A DNA stretch of 64,000 nucleotides, from assembly GCF_009758125.1 (NCBI RefSeq), contig NZ_WRXO01000006.1, positions 62,001-126,000 on the forward strand. Reading direction: 5' to 3'. The position numbers and the translations under genes are program-made. The stretch's first letter is position 1, and every line of letters begins with the position of its first letter. Below the pieces are notes generated by a model. That model was not told the origin of the DNA. It ran no database searches and saw only the letters and a list, made by a program, of their open reading frames with translations. Source of the stretch: Chitinophaga oryziterrae. Lineage in GTDB: Bacteria > Bacteroidota > Bacteroidia > Chitinophagales > Chitinophagaceae. Below are positions 9,484-18,910 of this stretch, one piece after another.

Positions 9484-9513
9484 GGGTGTCAACGGTTTGT
9501 AGCGATGACACCC
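9484..9513. terminator. stem-loop between convergent genes
   Basis: A perfect 8-bp inverted repeat, GGGTGTCA at 9484-9491 and TGACACCC at 9506-9513, encloses a 14-base loop. It lies between the lacI stop (9418) and the acylase stop (9531), which converge. There is no strong T-tract on either side, so it may stall or protect transcripts rather than act as a classical intrinsic terminator. Confidence 0.4.
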
Positions 9514-9530
9514 GGGTTAATGAATAGTTG

Positions 9531-11603
9531 TTAATGTCCTACTGTTTCCCGTTTTTCAAGGTGTTGTAATATTTCCTGTTTTTCCAGCCAGGGCGTCCGC
9601 ATCTTCTTTTGAGACATCAGGTATAACTGATCTCCGATATGCTTGCTGTCAGGTTGGGATGCATTACCATAACTCAATAATACCCTGGCTTTTATTTTTC
9701 TTCCAAATTCAACCAACGCCATATAGCTATCTCCATAAACCGCCCGCATGTGCCCGTCAGGGTCCTGGCCATATTCGATTGTTCTATAGATACCTGCGGC
9801 TGCAGGGCCTCCATTACCGGCAAAATCATATGTACCTCCGCGGAAACGGAACAACAATCCCCATGGAATTTCCAGTGTACCGAATGATTGGTATACTTCC
9901 CTGGCGGCGGCAGAAAGCAGTTTCACTGCCATAGGCTTGTCGCTCAAGCCAGCCGGGGTTTCTACGGGGTTCGAAGGGTCCCAGGGAACATTAAACATAG
10001 TGAGGCTTAATTTACTGAACCAGTAGATGTATAATAAGGCACCTGTGCTGGAACTATCCGTTTTACGGTCCCAGCGTCGTAAAACATCTGCTGCAGCCAG
10101 CGCTGCGGGTTCCGGGTATTGTTGTACAGCGGCAAGCAATGTGTCCAGAAATCTGTCTGCTACTTCCAGGCCAGTATTGAATTTGTATTGCTGCAGATCA
10201 TCCAGGGTAACCGCGAAATTATTTTTGATCATATTTATCGCTCTTTGTGGCCGGAACTCCATACCAACAGGTGAAATGTAGGAAGGGAAATCTCCTGGCG
10301 ACAGTATCGGCGGATAGGTACAATACCATGGCGGATCATTCGCATTCTGAATAAAGCCTGTCGGCGGATTAAATAGTTTGGGCATTTCATTATATCCCAA
10401 CGTGGTATCCCAGTTATTTTTCGATGTGCTGCCATCAACAACACCATGCCAGTAGTCCCAGTTGCCCGTATCTCTGGAAGGTACATTACCCCCAAAGAAG
10501 TATCCGACATTGCCGGCCTTATCTGCATAAATTACATTAAACAATGGTAATTGCATGCGCCGCAAAGCCAACCCAAATTCCCGGTAATTTTGTGCTTGTG
10601 CCATCAGATGCCATTCGAAAAAAAAGCGGGTATGGTTCATTCCCGCTATCTTCATTGTGTAGGCTTTATTATCTTTTGTTGCCAGTACAGGTTCATTGCC
10701 CGCATATGCCAACAGCGTAGTGTCGGTTTTTATAATGCAATCGGGCTGTAATACCTGCAACAGCAGGGTGTCGTAACGGAATGGCATGATAACGCTGTCT
10801 TTTACATAACCTCCGTCTTTTAAAGGATAAGCATAGGTATCCACTGCATCAATGGTATTTACGGTATGTGTCCAGCCTAAATGTTTATTAAAGGCAATAG
10901 TGAGTACTGGCATACCAATTAACGTAGCACCATAAGCGTTAAAACCCGGCGCCTGCAGATGTGCTTCCATGAAAGTGTAAAAACTGCTCCAGGGCAGGTG
11001 AGGATTGGCTAACAGTAAAGCATTCCGGGTTGCAGACCTGGATTTGCCAATGGCATAAGCATTGGAGCCTGGCTTGAGTATATTGGGGTTACCCATATCT
11101 CCAGCCGCTAAAAATTCCAGGAAAAGTACATGAAATCCATGTGCAAGCACATCCTGCCCTGTTATTGGAAGCACCTGTTTCAGGGCCGGACCGATATGCT
11201 GTGGCCAGGCGGCGGCATAGTCATTGATACCGGCTACAAAAGCATCCAGGTATTCTTTCATTTCCGGTTCCTGTTGCTGATAACTTTCCGCTGCCAATGC
11301 CGGAATCCTGAACTGGGTTATTATTTTCGCACCGTCCTTATAAGCGGAGCCCCAGTATTCGGCAGCACGGCCACGTGCTATGCCATAGAGCTGAAGTATA
11401 AGATTACCGTGGTTATGCATCTGCGACCATCCAAATGCATAATACATGCTGCTGATATCTTTTCCGTAGATATGTGGCACCCCGAAGGTATCCCACAGAA
11501 TGTCCGCATGCCGCGGCGAATACACCTTTCTGGCATCCGTCGGGGACTGTGCAACTACCTGCAAACAAAGTAAACAAAGGGAAAGGGAAAGTCTATATTG
11601 CAT
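9531..11603 (-). CDS. secreted penicillin-acylase-family N-terminal-nucleophile amidohydrolase
   Basis: 690 residues with a signal peptide (about 1-19, ending VVAQ), so it is periplasmic. Family features are 'ILWDTFGVPHIYGKD' (alpha chain), 'FGWSQMHNHGNLILQLYGIARGRAAEYWG', and the autocleavage/nucleophile site PGSNAYAIG with Ser180 following Gly179 (codon at 11064-11066). Beta-chain motifs 'LGWTHTVNTIDAVDTYAYPL' and 'FIQNANDPPW' follow, the latter carrying the oxyanion Asn. Members cleave amide-linked acyl groups: penicillin G acylase, AHL acylases, and PvdQ, which removes the fatty acid from the pyoverdine precursor. It begins 18 bases after the NRPS thioesterase gene on the same strand, so it is very likely co-transcribed. 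A role in deacylating the NRPS lipopeptide after export, or in self-protection by degrading it, is inference. An unrelated acylase or quorum-quenching activity remains possible. Confidence 0.88.
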   Translation of the reverse strand: MQYRLSLSLCLLCLQVVAQSPTDARKVYSPRHADILWDTFGVPHIYGKDISSMYYAFGWSQMHNHGNLILQLYGIARGRAAEYWGSAYKDGAKIITQFRIPALAAESYQQQEPEMKEYLDAFVAGINDYAAAWPQHIGPALKQVLPITGQDVLAHGFHVLFLEFLAAGDMGNPNILKPGSNAYAIGKSRSATRNALLLANPHLPWSSFYTFMEAHLQAPGFNAYGATLIGMPVLTIAFNKHLGWTHTVNTIDAVDTYAYPLKDGGYVKDSVIMPFRYDTLLLQVLQPDCIIKTDTTLLAYAGNEPVLATKDNKAYTMKIAGMNHTRFFFEWHLMAQAQNYREFGLALRRMQLPLFNVIYADKAGNVGYFFGGNVPSRDTGNWDYWHGVVDGSTSKNNWDTTLGYNEMPKLFNPPTGFIQNANDPPWYCTYPPILSPGDFPSYISPVGMEFRPQRAINMIKNNFAVTLDDLQQYKFNTGLEVADRFLDTLLAAVQQYPEPAALAAADVLRRWDRKTDSSSTGALLYIYWFSKLSLTMFNVPWDPSNPVETPAGLSDKPMAVKLLSAAAREVYQSFGTLEIPWGLLFRFRGGTYDFAGNGGPAAAGIYRTIEYGQDPDGHMRAVYGDSYMALVEFGRKIKARVLLSYGNASQPDSKHIGDQLYLMSQKKMRTPWLEKQEILQHLEKRETVGH

Positions 11604-11621
11604 AGGATGATGTTTTGTATA

Positions 11622-14600
11622 CTATTTAGTTACATAAGGTAGTATAGCAGCAGCCAGTAACGCTGCGCCCGGTGATTTTACAATACTGTTGTGATCTCCG
11701 GGTATTGTAAAGGATATACTGCTGTGAGCATACTGCTTCCATTTCCGGATATCCTCTTCGCTATATTCACCTGACGAGGCCTGAATCAGTAACAAAGTTG
11801 CCTGAATATTTCCATGTACCTGGTAAGGAATCATTATGCTCGCCAATTCCAGGTCAAGTACGCGTAATGCCAAAGACAAGGACTGACTGCTTTCTGCTAT
11901 ATGGGTAGTGATAGTGCTCCTGATTAAATCTGCTGCTGCTGTAAGGGATATTCCTTTGTCAATATTGCGTAGTACACTTATCCATGCAGGTGCCGGAGAA
12001 GGAATCAGTTGATGTTCTGATAGATAAAACAACATGCCATCAATTAATTGATCTGCCAGCGGTTGCAGCTGCTGCAAAGATTTGCGTGCATCCGGAGGGG
12101 TATCTATAAAAACGGCCCATTGAACTATTTCCCCGGCCGCCTCTAGTTGCTGAATAATTTCATAAGCTACAAAACACCCGAATGAATGAGCTATGAAGCG
12201 ATACGGACCTGCAGGCTGCTGTGTTTTAATCCAGGTAATATGCTGTTGTGCGATAGCCTGCATCTCATTCATTGGTTGTTCGTTTTCATATATCCCCATC
12301 ATCTGTAATCCATATACTGTTCCCATTTTACTGAATCCTTTTGCCAGCGCTGCATATCCTTCGCTTGCACCACCTGATCCGGGCAAGAGGAAGACAGGGG
12401 CAGCAGCGCCGCTTGCAAGCGGCAGTATATGTGGAGAAGTTTGGGTTATTACAGGTATACTATTATCTCCCAGGAAATCTGATAATGCTTTAATCGTAGG
12501 ATGATCAAATATATCGCTGACAGCGATGTTAAGCCCCAGACTTTTTTTGATAGCTCCAATTAATGATATGGTCAGCAGAGAGTGACCTCCAAGTGTAAAG
12601 AAGTTGTCGTATATGCCTATCCATTCTACTTCCAGCACCTGTTTCCAGATTTTTGCCAAAGCAGCCTGCAGCATAGTTTGTGGTGGAGTGTATTGATCCT
12701 GCTGCAGCTGATCCGGGCCTGGAAGTGCCTTCCTGTCTACTTTGCCGTTATTGGTCAATGGGATGGCTTCCAGTAAGATAATATGATCCGGAACCATATA
12801 GTTAGGCAAATGTTTTTTTAGATGATCCAGGAGTTTTTCTTCTGCAAAAACACCGGAGCATGTAACATATGCGATGAGTTTTTGCTGCGCCGCTATTACC
12901 ACCGCCTGGTGAATGTCAGGCGATTGCTGCAATACATGAACAATTTCCGCTGGTTCAATGCGATAGCCCCGTATCTTCAATTGTTCATCGATACGTCCTA
13001 AGTAGGCAAGATTGCCATCTGGTAACCATTTACCAAGATCACCTGTGCGATATATTTTTTCCTGTCTTTGCTGCCGGAAAGATGCTGTGATGAACTTGTC
13101 AGAGGTAAGTTCCGGGCGATGCAGGTATCCTTGTGCAAGGCCAGCGCCTGCAATGCAGATTTCTCCGGGTATGCCGGGGGGAACTGGTTGCCCGTTGCTA
13201 TCCAGGATATAGATATTGATCTGATCAATAGGTTGACCAATATGAATGACCGTATTGTCCGTGACCTGGAAGACATACGTTGTACAGCCTACCGAGGCTT
13301 CTGTTGGCCCATATTCATTTACAATTGTTGTGGGTGAATTGATCAGAAAGTTTACATGCGCAGGCAACAATGCTTCTCCTCCTATAACCAATGTAGCAGC
13401 AGGGCATTTTTCTTTTCGCTGTTGCATAGCAGTGTGCAGCAATGGCAAATGCGCTGGAGTCAGTTTAATAAAGTCATAAGGCGCATATTCCCAAAACAAG
13501 GGATCTTCAAATACGGTAGACTGCGGATAATTGCTGATCGCAACAGCTTTACCTGCCAGCAAGGGCATAAACAAGGCTGTGATAGCTGCGTCAAATGTAT
13601 AGGATAGATGTATGAAACTGCCATTATCACTGCTTTCCCGGTTGATGTAACTGGTTTTTTCGTTAGTGATATAGTGTAACAGATTAGCATGGCTGAGCAT
13701 AACACCCTTGGGGATACCTGTACTACCGGATGTATAGATCACATAAGCCATATCTGCAGGTCCCGGGTTTTCGTTTATATGCTCATGTGATACTATACCT
13801 TCTTCCACTGTAATATATTTTATTGTTACAGGAAGCTGCCTGGCGGAGCTGTTGTTGCAGAGTATCAATCTGGCAGCAGTTTCCTGCAGTATATGTGTGA
13901 TGCGCGCGGCAGGAAAGGTGGTGTCTATAGGCACAAATGCAGCACCTGCTTTCAATACTGCCCATATTGCTATCACCATATCTATGCTTCTCTCCAGATA
14001 CAAGGGTACCATATCGCCTGTTTGAATTCCCTGTTGGCGGAGGTGTGCAGCCAGATAATTTACCTGTTCATAGAATTCAGCATAGGTTAGCGAAGTATCT
14101 TTTGCAATCAGGGCCGTTGCCCCGGGTGTTTGTTGTACCTGAACAGCTAATAGTGATAATACCGTATGGTTGTTTGAGTTAGTGTCTGTGTAATTCTTTT
14201 CAGCGAGTAACTGTTTCTTTTCTGCAGCAGTTAACAACGGCAGGTTGCCGACAGGCATTATTGGGTCCTGAACTATGCCTGTCAGCAATACCTGGTAGTG
14301 CTGCATCATGCGTTCCATAGTATCAGCGAGCCATAAATCACTGCGGTATTCTACACTAAATACGAGTCCTTCCCGGGTTTCGAGTACAGACCAGTTAATG
14401 TCAAACTGTGTGGTATCCCGCAATACCGGCAAACCTTCCAATGCAACGTTGCCTAGCTGCAAGTCTGGGGCCACAGGCAAATTAGGCATTCCGAAAATAA
14501 CCTGGAACAGTGGGTGCTGTACTGTATTTCGTTCCTCTACTACTGCTTCTACTATTTTCTCAAATGGCACATCCTGGTGCTCAAATGCTGATAAAGTAAC

Positions 14601-15569
14601 CTGTTTTACCTGTTGCAGCAATGCTGTAAAAGTAAGATGATTGTCCAGCTTTGTTCTTAATGGAAGGGTATTGATGAAAAAGCCGATCAGGCCTTCCAGT
14701 TCCTGTTGCTGACGTCCGGCAGCGGATGTACCCACACAAATATCCGTTTGTCCGGAATAACGATATAGGAGTACTTTAAATGCAGCCAGTAAAGTCATGA
14801 ACACAGAGGCCCCCTGCGATTGTGATAATTCTTTGATAGCGGTGGTTAATGTTGCAGGTAAAAGACAGGTACAGGCAGCACCGGCATTGCTTTGTATCGC
14901 AGGACGACTGAAATCGATGGGCAACTGTAACGTGCTGCATGTTTTTAATTGATCCTGCCAGTATGCTAGTTGTGATGCCAGCTTTTCAGCGGTGAGACAG
15001 GAACGCTGCCACAAAGCAAAATCTGCATATTGTAATGGCAAATTCGGTAAGGGGGAAGGATTACCTTCTGCTAATGTTGCATATAAGGTAGTAAGCTCCT
15101 GTACCAGGATGCCGGCAGACCACCCGTCTGCCGCAATATGATGTAGGGTAAGTATCAGCGTAAAACTTTCCGCTTCATTTATTACCAGGTGGGCACGTAA
15201 CATATAATCGGCAGACAGATCAAAGGGTTGGTTGATAAGCGTCCGGATATTTTCTTCAGATAACGGGCCATTGATAGTAATCAGCTGCCACTCTGCAGTT
15301 GTCCGGATTACCTGTGTTGCCTGCCCGTTTACTGATCTGATAACAGTACGTAATACCTCATGCCGGGATATAACGGTACGTATTGCATTTTCCAGTACAA
15401 TCAGATCTAATGATCCTTTCAACTTCAAAATGGCAGGCATATGGAATTGTACGCTGCCGCTCAGTTTATCAATAAACCACAACCTTTCCTGGTTGAAGGA
15501 AAGGGGAATATTTACAGGCCGCGTGCTGGCGGAAATCAATGGTACAATTTCCCCAGGTACTTTCTCCGA
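11622..15569 (-). other. NRPS module 9: C-A(Asn)-T-TE
   Basis: The LCL-type C domain (SFNQERLWFID; HHIAADGWS) fits the absence of an E domain in module 8. Pocket residues D235 A236 T239 K278 V299 G301 E322 V330 G331 K517 closely match published Asn codes such as DLTKLGEVGK. The A domain differs in style from all others in the locus (FDAAITALF), as is common for Asn/Asp A domains. The thioesterase fold follows T9 directly. Module edges are approximate. Confidence 0.82.
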
Positions 15570-18500
15570 TATAACAGCAGTCAGTTGTTCAACAGTAGGA
15601 TGAAGAAATAATTCCTTTACAGACAAAGTAATGGATAATTCTGTACGAACAGCGGCGGTCACACGCATGGCCAGTAAAGAATGCCCTCCCAGTTCAAAGA
15701 AGTTATCATGGATGCCTATACGATCCACTCCCAGTAAATGCTGCCAGATTGCTGTAAGTGTTACGGCAATGCTGCCGCTGGGAGCTACATACTCATGGCT
15801 ATTTATGTTTGTCGTATTAACGGGCAATGCGGATTTATCTACTTTACCATTGGCATTAAGCGGAAACTGGTCCATGGTGATAATAACGGCTGGAATCATA
15901 TATGCCGGAAGACGCTGTTGCAGAAACGACTGCAGTTGTATGCTGTCATAATCTGGTTTGGGTACCACATAACCCAGGAGTTGTTTTCCTGCATTGGGGT
16001 GATCGTGTACGATGACCAGTGCTTTTTCAACAGCAGGAAATTCCCTTAACACACTTTCTATTTCTCCGGGTTCAATACGATGGCCTCTTATTTTCACCTG
16101 ATCATCCGCACGCCCAAGAAAGACAACATGACCTGCTTCATTCCATCGTGCAAGATCACCGGTTTTATAAAGCCGTTCGCCTGGTATAAATGGATGGGGA
16201 ATAAATGATTTTGCTGTCAGCTCCGGACGGTTCAGATACCCGCGGGTAGTCCCTGCTCCACCTACATATAGTTCGCCTGTTATCCCTGGGGGTACCAGCT
16301 GTAGATAATGATCAAGAATATACGCAGTCCGGTTATTTAAAGGGATTCCTATGGGGGTATGATCTGTTAATCCATGAATATCTATGCGGTAACTTAAAGA
16401 AAATGTGGTATTTTCAGTTGGGCCATAAATGTTGCTGATGGCGATCCCGGGACAAGAGGCAATTACTTTGGCCACATGTTTTTCCGACATTTTTTCACCA
16501 CCAGTCAACACAGCATCCAACCCGGAAAAAATGCTGATATCTGTGTCTGCCAATTGATTGAACCATCCTGTTGTGAAAAACATTTTATTTACATGATGTA
16601 CCTGTAATGTAGTTTTCAGAACATTAATATCCAGCAGCTCATCTTCTCCGCTCAGCACAAGTTTGCCACCATTTAGTAAAGTGCCCCAGTATTCAAACGT
16701 GGTAGCATCAAAAGCAACGGAACCTGCGGATAAAATGGCATCGGCAGGAGTGAGGGTAATATAATTGGGTGCATAAATCAAACTGGTTACATTACGGTGT
16801 TCCACCTGTACCCCTTTGGGACGGCCTGTGGAACCGGATGTATACATGACATATGCCAGGTCTTCGGGCTGTATTAAGACAGACAGATTTGTTTGTTGTA
16901 ATGGAGAAAAATCAATTTCATCTGTACAAATAATAGTAGTGGTTTCCGCAATTGTTTTAAATCTGTTTGCATAATTACTATGGGTAATACTCATTGTATT
17001 GTTTAAATCCGATAATACAAAGCGGATGCGGTCATCCGGCCAATTGGGATCTATTGGTGCATATGCCCCACCTGCCTTAAGTATGGCTATTAGCGCTACT
17101 ATCATATCCAGCGACCTGGGCATGCACACAGGAATAAAATGGCCGGTCCGGACACCTCGCTGTTGCAGGTAGACAGCCAGTTGTGAGGACCGGTTATCCA
17201 GCTGCCGGTAACTGAGTAATTTTTCGCCTTCAGCTACAGCAATATTATCCGGGTACCGCGATACCTGCAACTGTAACAGATCAATAATGGTGGAATCGGC
17301 CGGATAAGGAACAGCTGTATTATTGAAATCGTAGAGCAGGATTCTCTGTTCATCGCAGCTTATCATAATTAACCGGTCTATGGGCATTTCTGGGTTTTCA
17401 ATGATTGAGCGCAGCAGCTGTTGATAATGCAATGCCATCCTTGAAATTGTGGATGCTCTGAACAGATCGGTAGCGTATTCGAAACTTCCGTTGATAATAT
17501 TTTCGGCTTCCTGAAGAGAACAGGTAAGGTCAAATTTGGCAGTTGCAGGATCACCGTTTTCATGGGTTAGTGTCACGTCACCTAACTGAATAGTCTCCAC
17601 TGCAGGAGTATTCTGAAGGGCAAACATTACCTGGAAAAGCGGACTTCTGCTGATATCACGTTCTTTAACCACTGCTTCTACAATTTTTTCCACTGGTACA
17701 TCCTGGTGATCAAATGCGGCAAGTGTGCTGAGTTTTACATCCTGTAGTAATTGATTAAATGACTGATCGGGATTTACAGTGTTGCGTAATACAAGTGTAT
17801 TGACGAAAAAACCCACCAGTCCTTCTAATTGGCGGTGCTGCCTTCCGGCAATAGGGCTGCCTACACAAATATCTTCCTGATGGGTATAACGGTACAGTAA
17901 TACATTGAATGCAGCCAGCATGGTCATGAATAAAGTAGTTCCCTGTTGCCGGGATAGCTGTTTCAATTGTGCGGTAGTATCATTGTCTATTGTAAAATGA
18001 TGCACAGTACCGTTGAACTGCTGTACAGCAGGTCTTGCGAAGTCCACAGGTAGTTGCAGTGTAGCTGTTCCCATCAGCTTTTTTTTCCAGTAGGATAGTT
18101 TCTCCGCTAATACTTCATCTGTTAGTTTTTTCCTTTGCCACAGGGAAAAATCTGCATACTGGATACCTGATATGGGTAATTCCACCGCAGTACCATGTAT
18201 GCCGGCGTTGTAAAGTGTAACCAACTCATTCACAATGATAGCAGCGGACCAAGCATCAGCTGCGATATGGTGCAGTGTAATGACGAGTATATGTTCTGTA
18301 TCGCTAAGTCTGATAAGTCCGGCTCTAATTGGCTGCTCAATGGCCAGGTCAAATGGGGTGGAGGTGAGCTGTGTGATCTCTTGCTGCAACCATTCGCTGT
18401 CATTTCCGGCGGGTGCCGTGATAGACCGTAGCAACGAGGTTGTCGGCGGCAGGATGTGCTGATAGGGCAAACCTGCATTTTCCTTAATCACAGTTCTTAA

Positions 18501-18893
18501 TATCTCATGCCTGACTATAATTTGCTGTAGAGATGCAGCCAGTATTGCTGCATCCAGGATTCCATTGAGCCTTAGTACAACAGGAATATGATAGGGTACA
18601 CTTCCTTCCAGTTGGTCTATAAACCATAGCCTTTCCTGATTGAAAGATAACGGTAACCTGCTATCCTGGTTACGGGGCTGAGCCGGAATGTTGTTGCCGG
18701 ACATACCTGATTCCCGGAAATATGTCAGGAGTGAGGCTTTGTGAGAACGTAGCTCTTCCAGCAGTGTTGGATCAATGATCAGATCCTTATGGACCTGTAC
18801 CAGCAGTTCCTCTTTTTCATACACAATACTAATACCACTATTGTTAGCCCTGTTGAGTAAATTGATAGTATCGGTTAATTGATGATCGTTCAT
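11622..18893 (-). CDS. two-module NRPS with TubC-like docking domain and terminal thioesterase
   Basis: 2,423 residues, read after the 8,712-residue NRPS (17-base gap). Domain order: TubC-like N-terminal docking domain (about 1-60, 'LTDTINLLNRANNSGISIVY' then 'LLEELRSHKASLLTYFRE'); C8 (HHIAADA at 208-214); A8 (core YTSGSTG from Tyr684); T8 (GGHS, Ser1072); C9 (HHIAADG from His1251); A9 (Tyr1720); T9 (Ser2105); and a type I thioesterase (about 2150-2423) with nucleophile Ser2237 in AHSFG, a likely Asp in FIDTPPD, and His2401 in GDHNS. The binding codes are DAFFLGITFK (Ile) and DATKVGEVGK (Asn). This enzyme adds the last two residues and releases the peptide by hydrolysis or macrocyclisation. 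The docking domain should recognise the C-terminal tail of the first NRPS. C8 carries Ala for the usual Gly after the active-site motif. Confidence 0.96.
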   Translation of the reverse strand: MNDHQLTDTINLLNRANNSGISIVYEKEELLVQVHKDLIIDPTLLEELRSHKASLLTYFRESGMSGNNIPAQPRNQDSRLPLSFNQERLWFIDQLEGSVPYHIPVVLRLNGILDAAILAASLQQIIVRHEILRTVIKENAGLPYQHILPPTTSLLRSITAPAGNDSEWLQQEITQLTSTPFDLAIEQPIRAGLIRLSDTEHILVITLHHIAADAWSAAIIVNELVTLYNAGIHGTAVELPISGIQYADFSLWQRKKLTDEVLAEKLSYWKKKLMGTATLQLPVDFARPAVQQFNGTVHHFTIDNDTTAQLKQLSRQQGTTLFMTMLAAFNVLLYRYTHQEDICVGSPIAGRQHRQLEGLVGFFVNTLVLRNTVNPDQSFNQLLQDVKLSTLAAFDHQDVPVEKIVEAVVKERDISRSPLFQVMFALQNTPAVETIQLGDVTLTHENGDPATAKFDLTCSLQEAENIINGSFEYATDLFRASTISRMALHYQQLLRSIIENPEMPIDRLIMISCDEQRILLYDFNNTAVPYPADSTIIDLLQLQVSRYPDNIAVAEGEKLLSYRQLDNRSSQLAVYLQQRGVRTGHFIPVCMPRSLDMIVALIAILKAGGAYAPIDPNWPDDRIRFVLSDLNNTMSITHSNYANRFKTIAETTTIICTDEIDFSPLQQTNLSVLIQPEDLAYVMYTSGSTGRPKGVQVEHRNVTSLIYAPNYITLTPADAILSAGSVAFDATTFEYWGTLLNGGKLVLSGEDELLDINVLKTTLQVHHVNKMFFTTGWFNQLADTDISIFSGLDAVLTGGEKMSEKHVAKVIASCPGIAISNIYGPTENTTFSLSYRIDIHGLTDHTPIGIPLNNRTAYILDHYLQLVPPGITGELYVGGAGTTRGYLNRPELTAKSFIPHPFIPGERLYKTGDLARWNEAGHVVFLGRADDQVKIRGHRIEPGEIESVLREFPAVEKALVIVHDHPNAGKQLLGYVVPKPDYDSIQLQSFLQQRLPAYMIPAVIITMDQFPLNANGKVDKSALPVNTTNINSHEYVAPSGSIAVTLTAIWQHLLGVDRIGIHDNFFELGGHSLLAMRVTAAVRTELSITLSVKELFLHPTVEQLTAVISEKVPGEIVPLISASTRPVNIPLSFNQERLWFIDKLSGSVQFHMPAILKLKGSLDLIVLENAIRTVISRHEVLRTVIRSVNGQATQVIRTTAEWQLITINGPLSEENIRTLINQPFDLSADYMLRAHLVINEAESFTLILTLHHIAADGWSAGILVQELTTLYATLAEGNPSPLPNLPLQYADFALWQRSCLTAEKLASQLAYWQDQLKTCSTLQLPIDFSRPAIQSNAGAACTCLLPATLTTAIKELSQSQGASVFMTLLAAFKVLLYRYSGQTDICVGTSAAGRQQQELEGLIGFFINTLPLRTKLDNHLTFTALLQQVKQVTLSAFEHQDVPFEKIVEAVVEERNTVQHPLFQVIFGMPNLPVAPDLQLGNVALEGLPVLRDTTQFDINWSVLETREGLVFSVEYRSDLWLADTMERMMQHYQVLLTGIVQDPIMPVGNLPLLTAAEKKQLLAEKNYTDTNSNNHTVLSLLAVQVQQTPGATALIAKDTSLTYAEFYEQVNYLAAHLRQQGIQTGDMVPLYLERSIDMVIAIWAVLKAGAAFVPIDTTFPAARITHILQETAARLILCNNSSARQLPVTIKYITVEEGIVSHEHINENPGPADMAYVIYTSGSTGIPKGVMLSHANLLHYITNEKTSYINRESSDNGSFIHLSYTFDAAITALFMPLLAGKAVAISNYPQSTVFEDPLFWEYAPYDFIKLTPAHLPLLHTAMQQRKEKCPAATLVIGGEALLPAHVNFLINSPTTIVNEYGPTEASVGCTTYVFQVTDNTVIHIGQPIDQINIYILDSNGQPVPPGIPGEICIAGAGLAQGYLHRPELTSDKFITASFRQQRQEKIYRTGDLGKWLPDGNLAYLGRIDEQLKIRGYRIEPAEIVHVLQQSPDIHQAVVIAAQQKLIAYVTCSGVFAEEKLLDHLKKHLPNYMVPDHIILLEAIPLTNNGKVDRKALPGPDQLQQDQYTPPQTMLQAALAKIWKQVLEVEWIGIYDNFFTLGGHSLLTISLIGAIKKSLGLNIAVSDIFDHPTIKALSDFLGDNSIPVITQTSPHILPLASGAAAPVFLLPGSGGASEGYAALAKGFSKMGTVYGLQMMGIYENEQPMNEMQAIAQQHITWIKTQQPAGPYRFIAHSFGCFVAYEIIQQLEAAGEIVQWAVFIDTPPDARKSLQQLQPLADQLIDGMLFYLSEHQLIPSPAPAWISVLRNIDKGISLTAAADLIRSTITTHIAESSQSLSLALRVLDLELASIMIPYQVHGNIQATLLLIQASSGEYSEEDIRKWKQYAHSSISFTIPGDHNSIVKSPGAALLAAAILPYVTK
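15570..18893 (-). other. NRPS module 8: docking-C-A(Ile)-T
   Basis: The TubC-like docking domain leads into an LCL-type C domain whose catalytic motif reads HHIAADA instead of HHxxxDG. The A domain code is DAFFLGITFK, identical at all ten positions to A3 and A5, and matches known Ile codes (DAFFLGVTFK-type). The T domain has GGHS with Ser1072. Module edges are approximate. Confidence 0.78.
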
Positions 18894-18910
18894 GGGCTTG
18901 GCTTTTTAAC

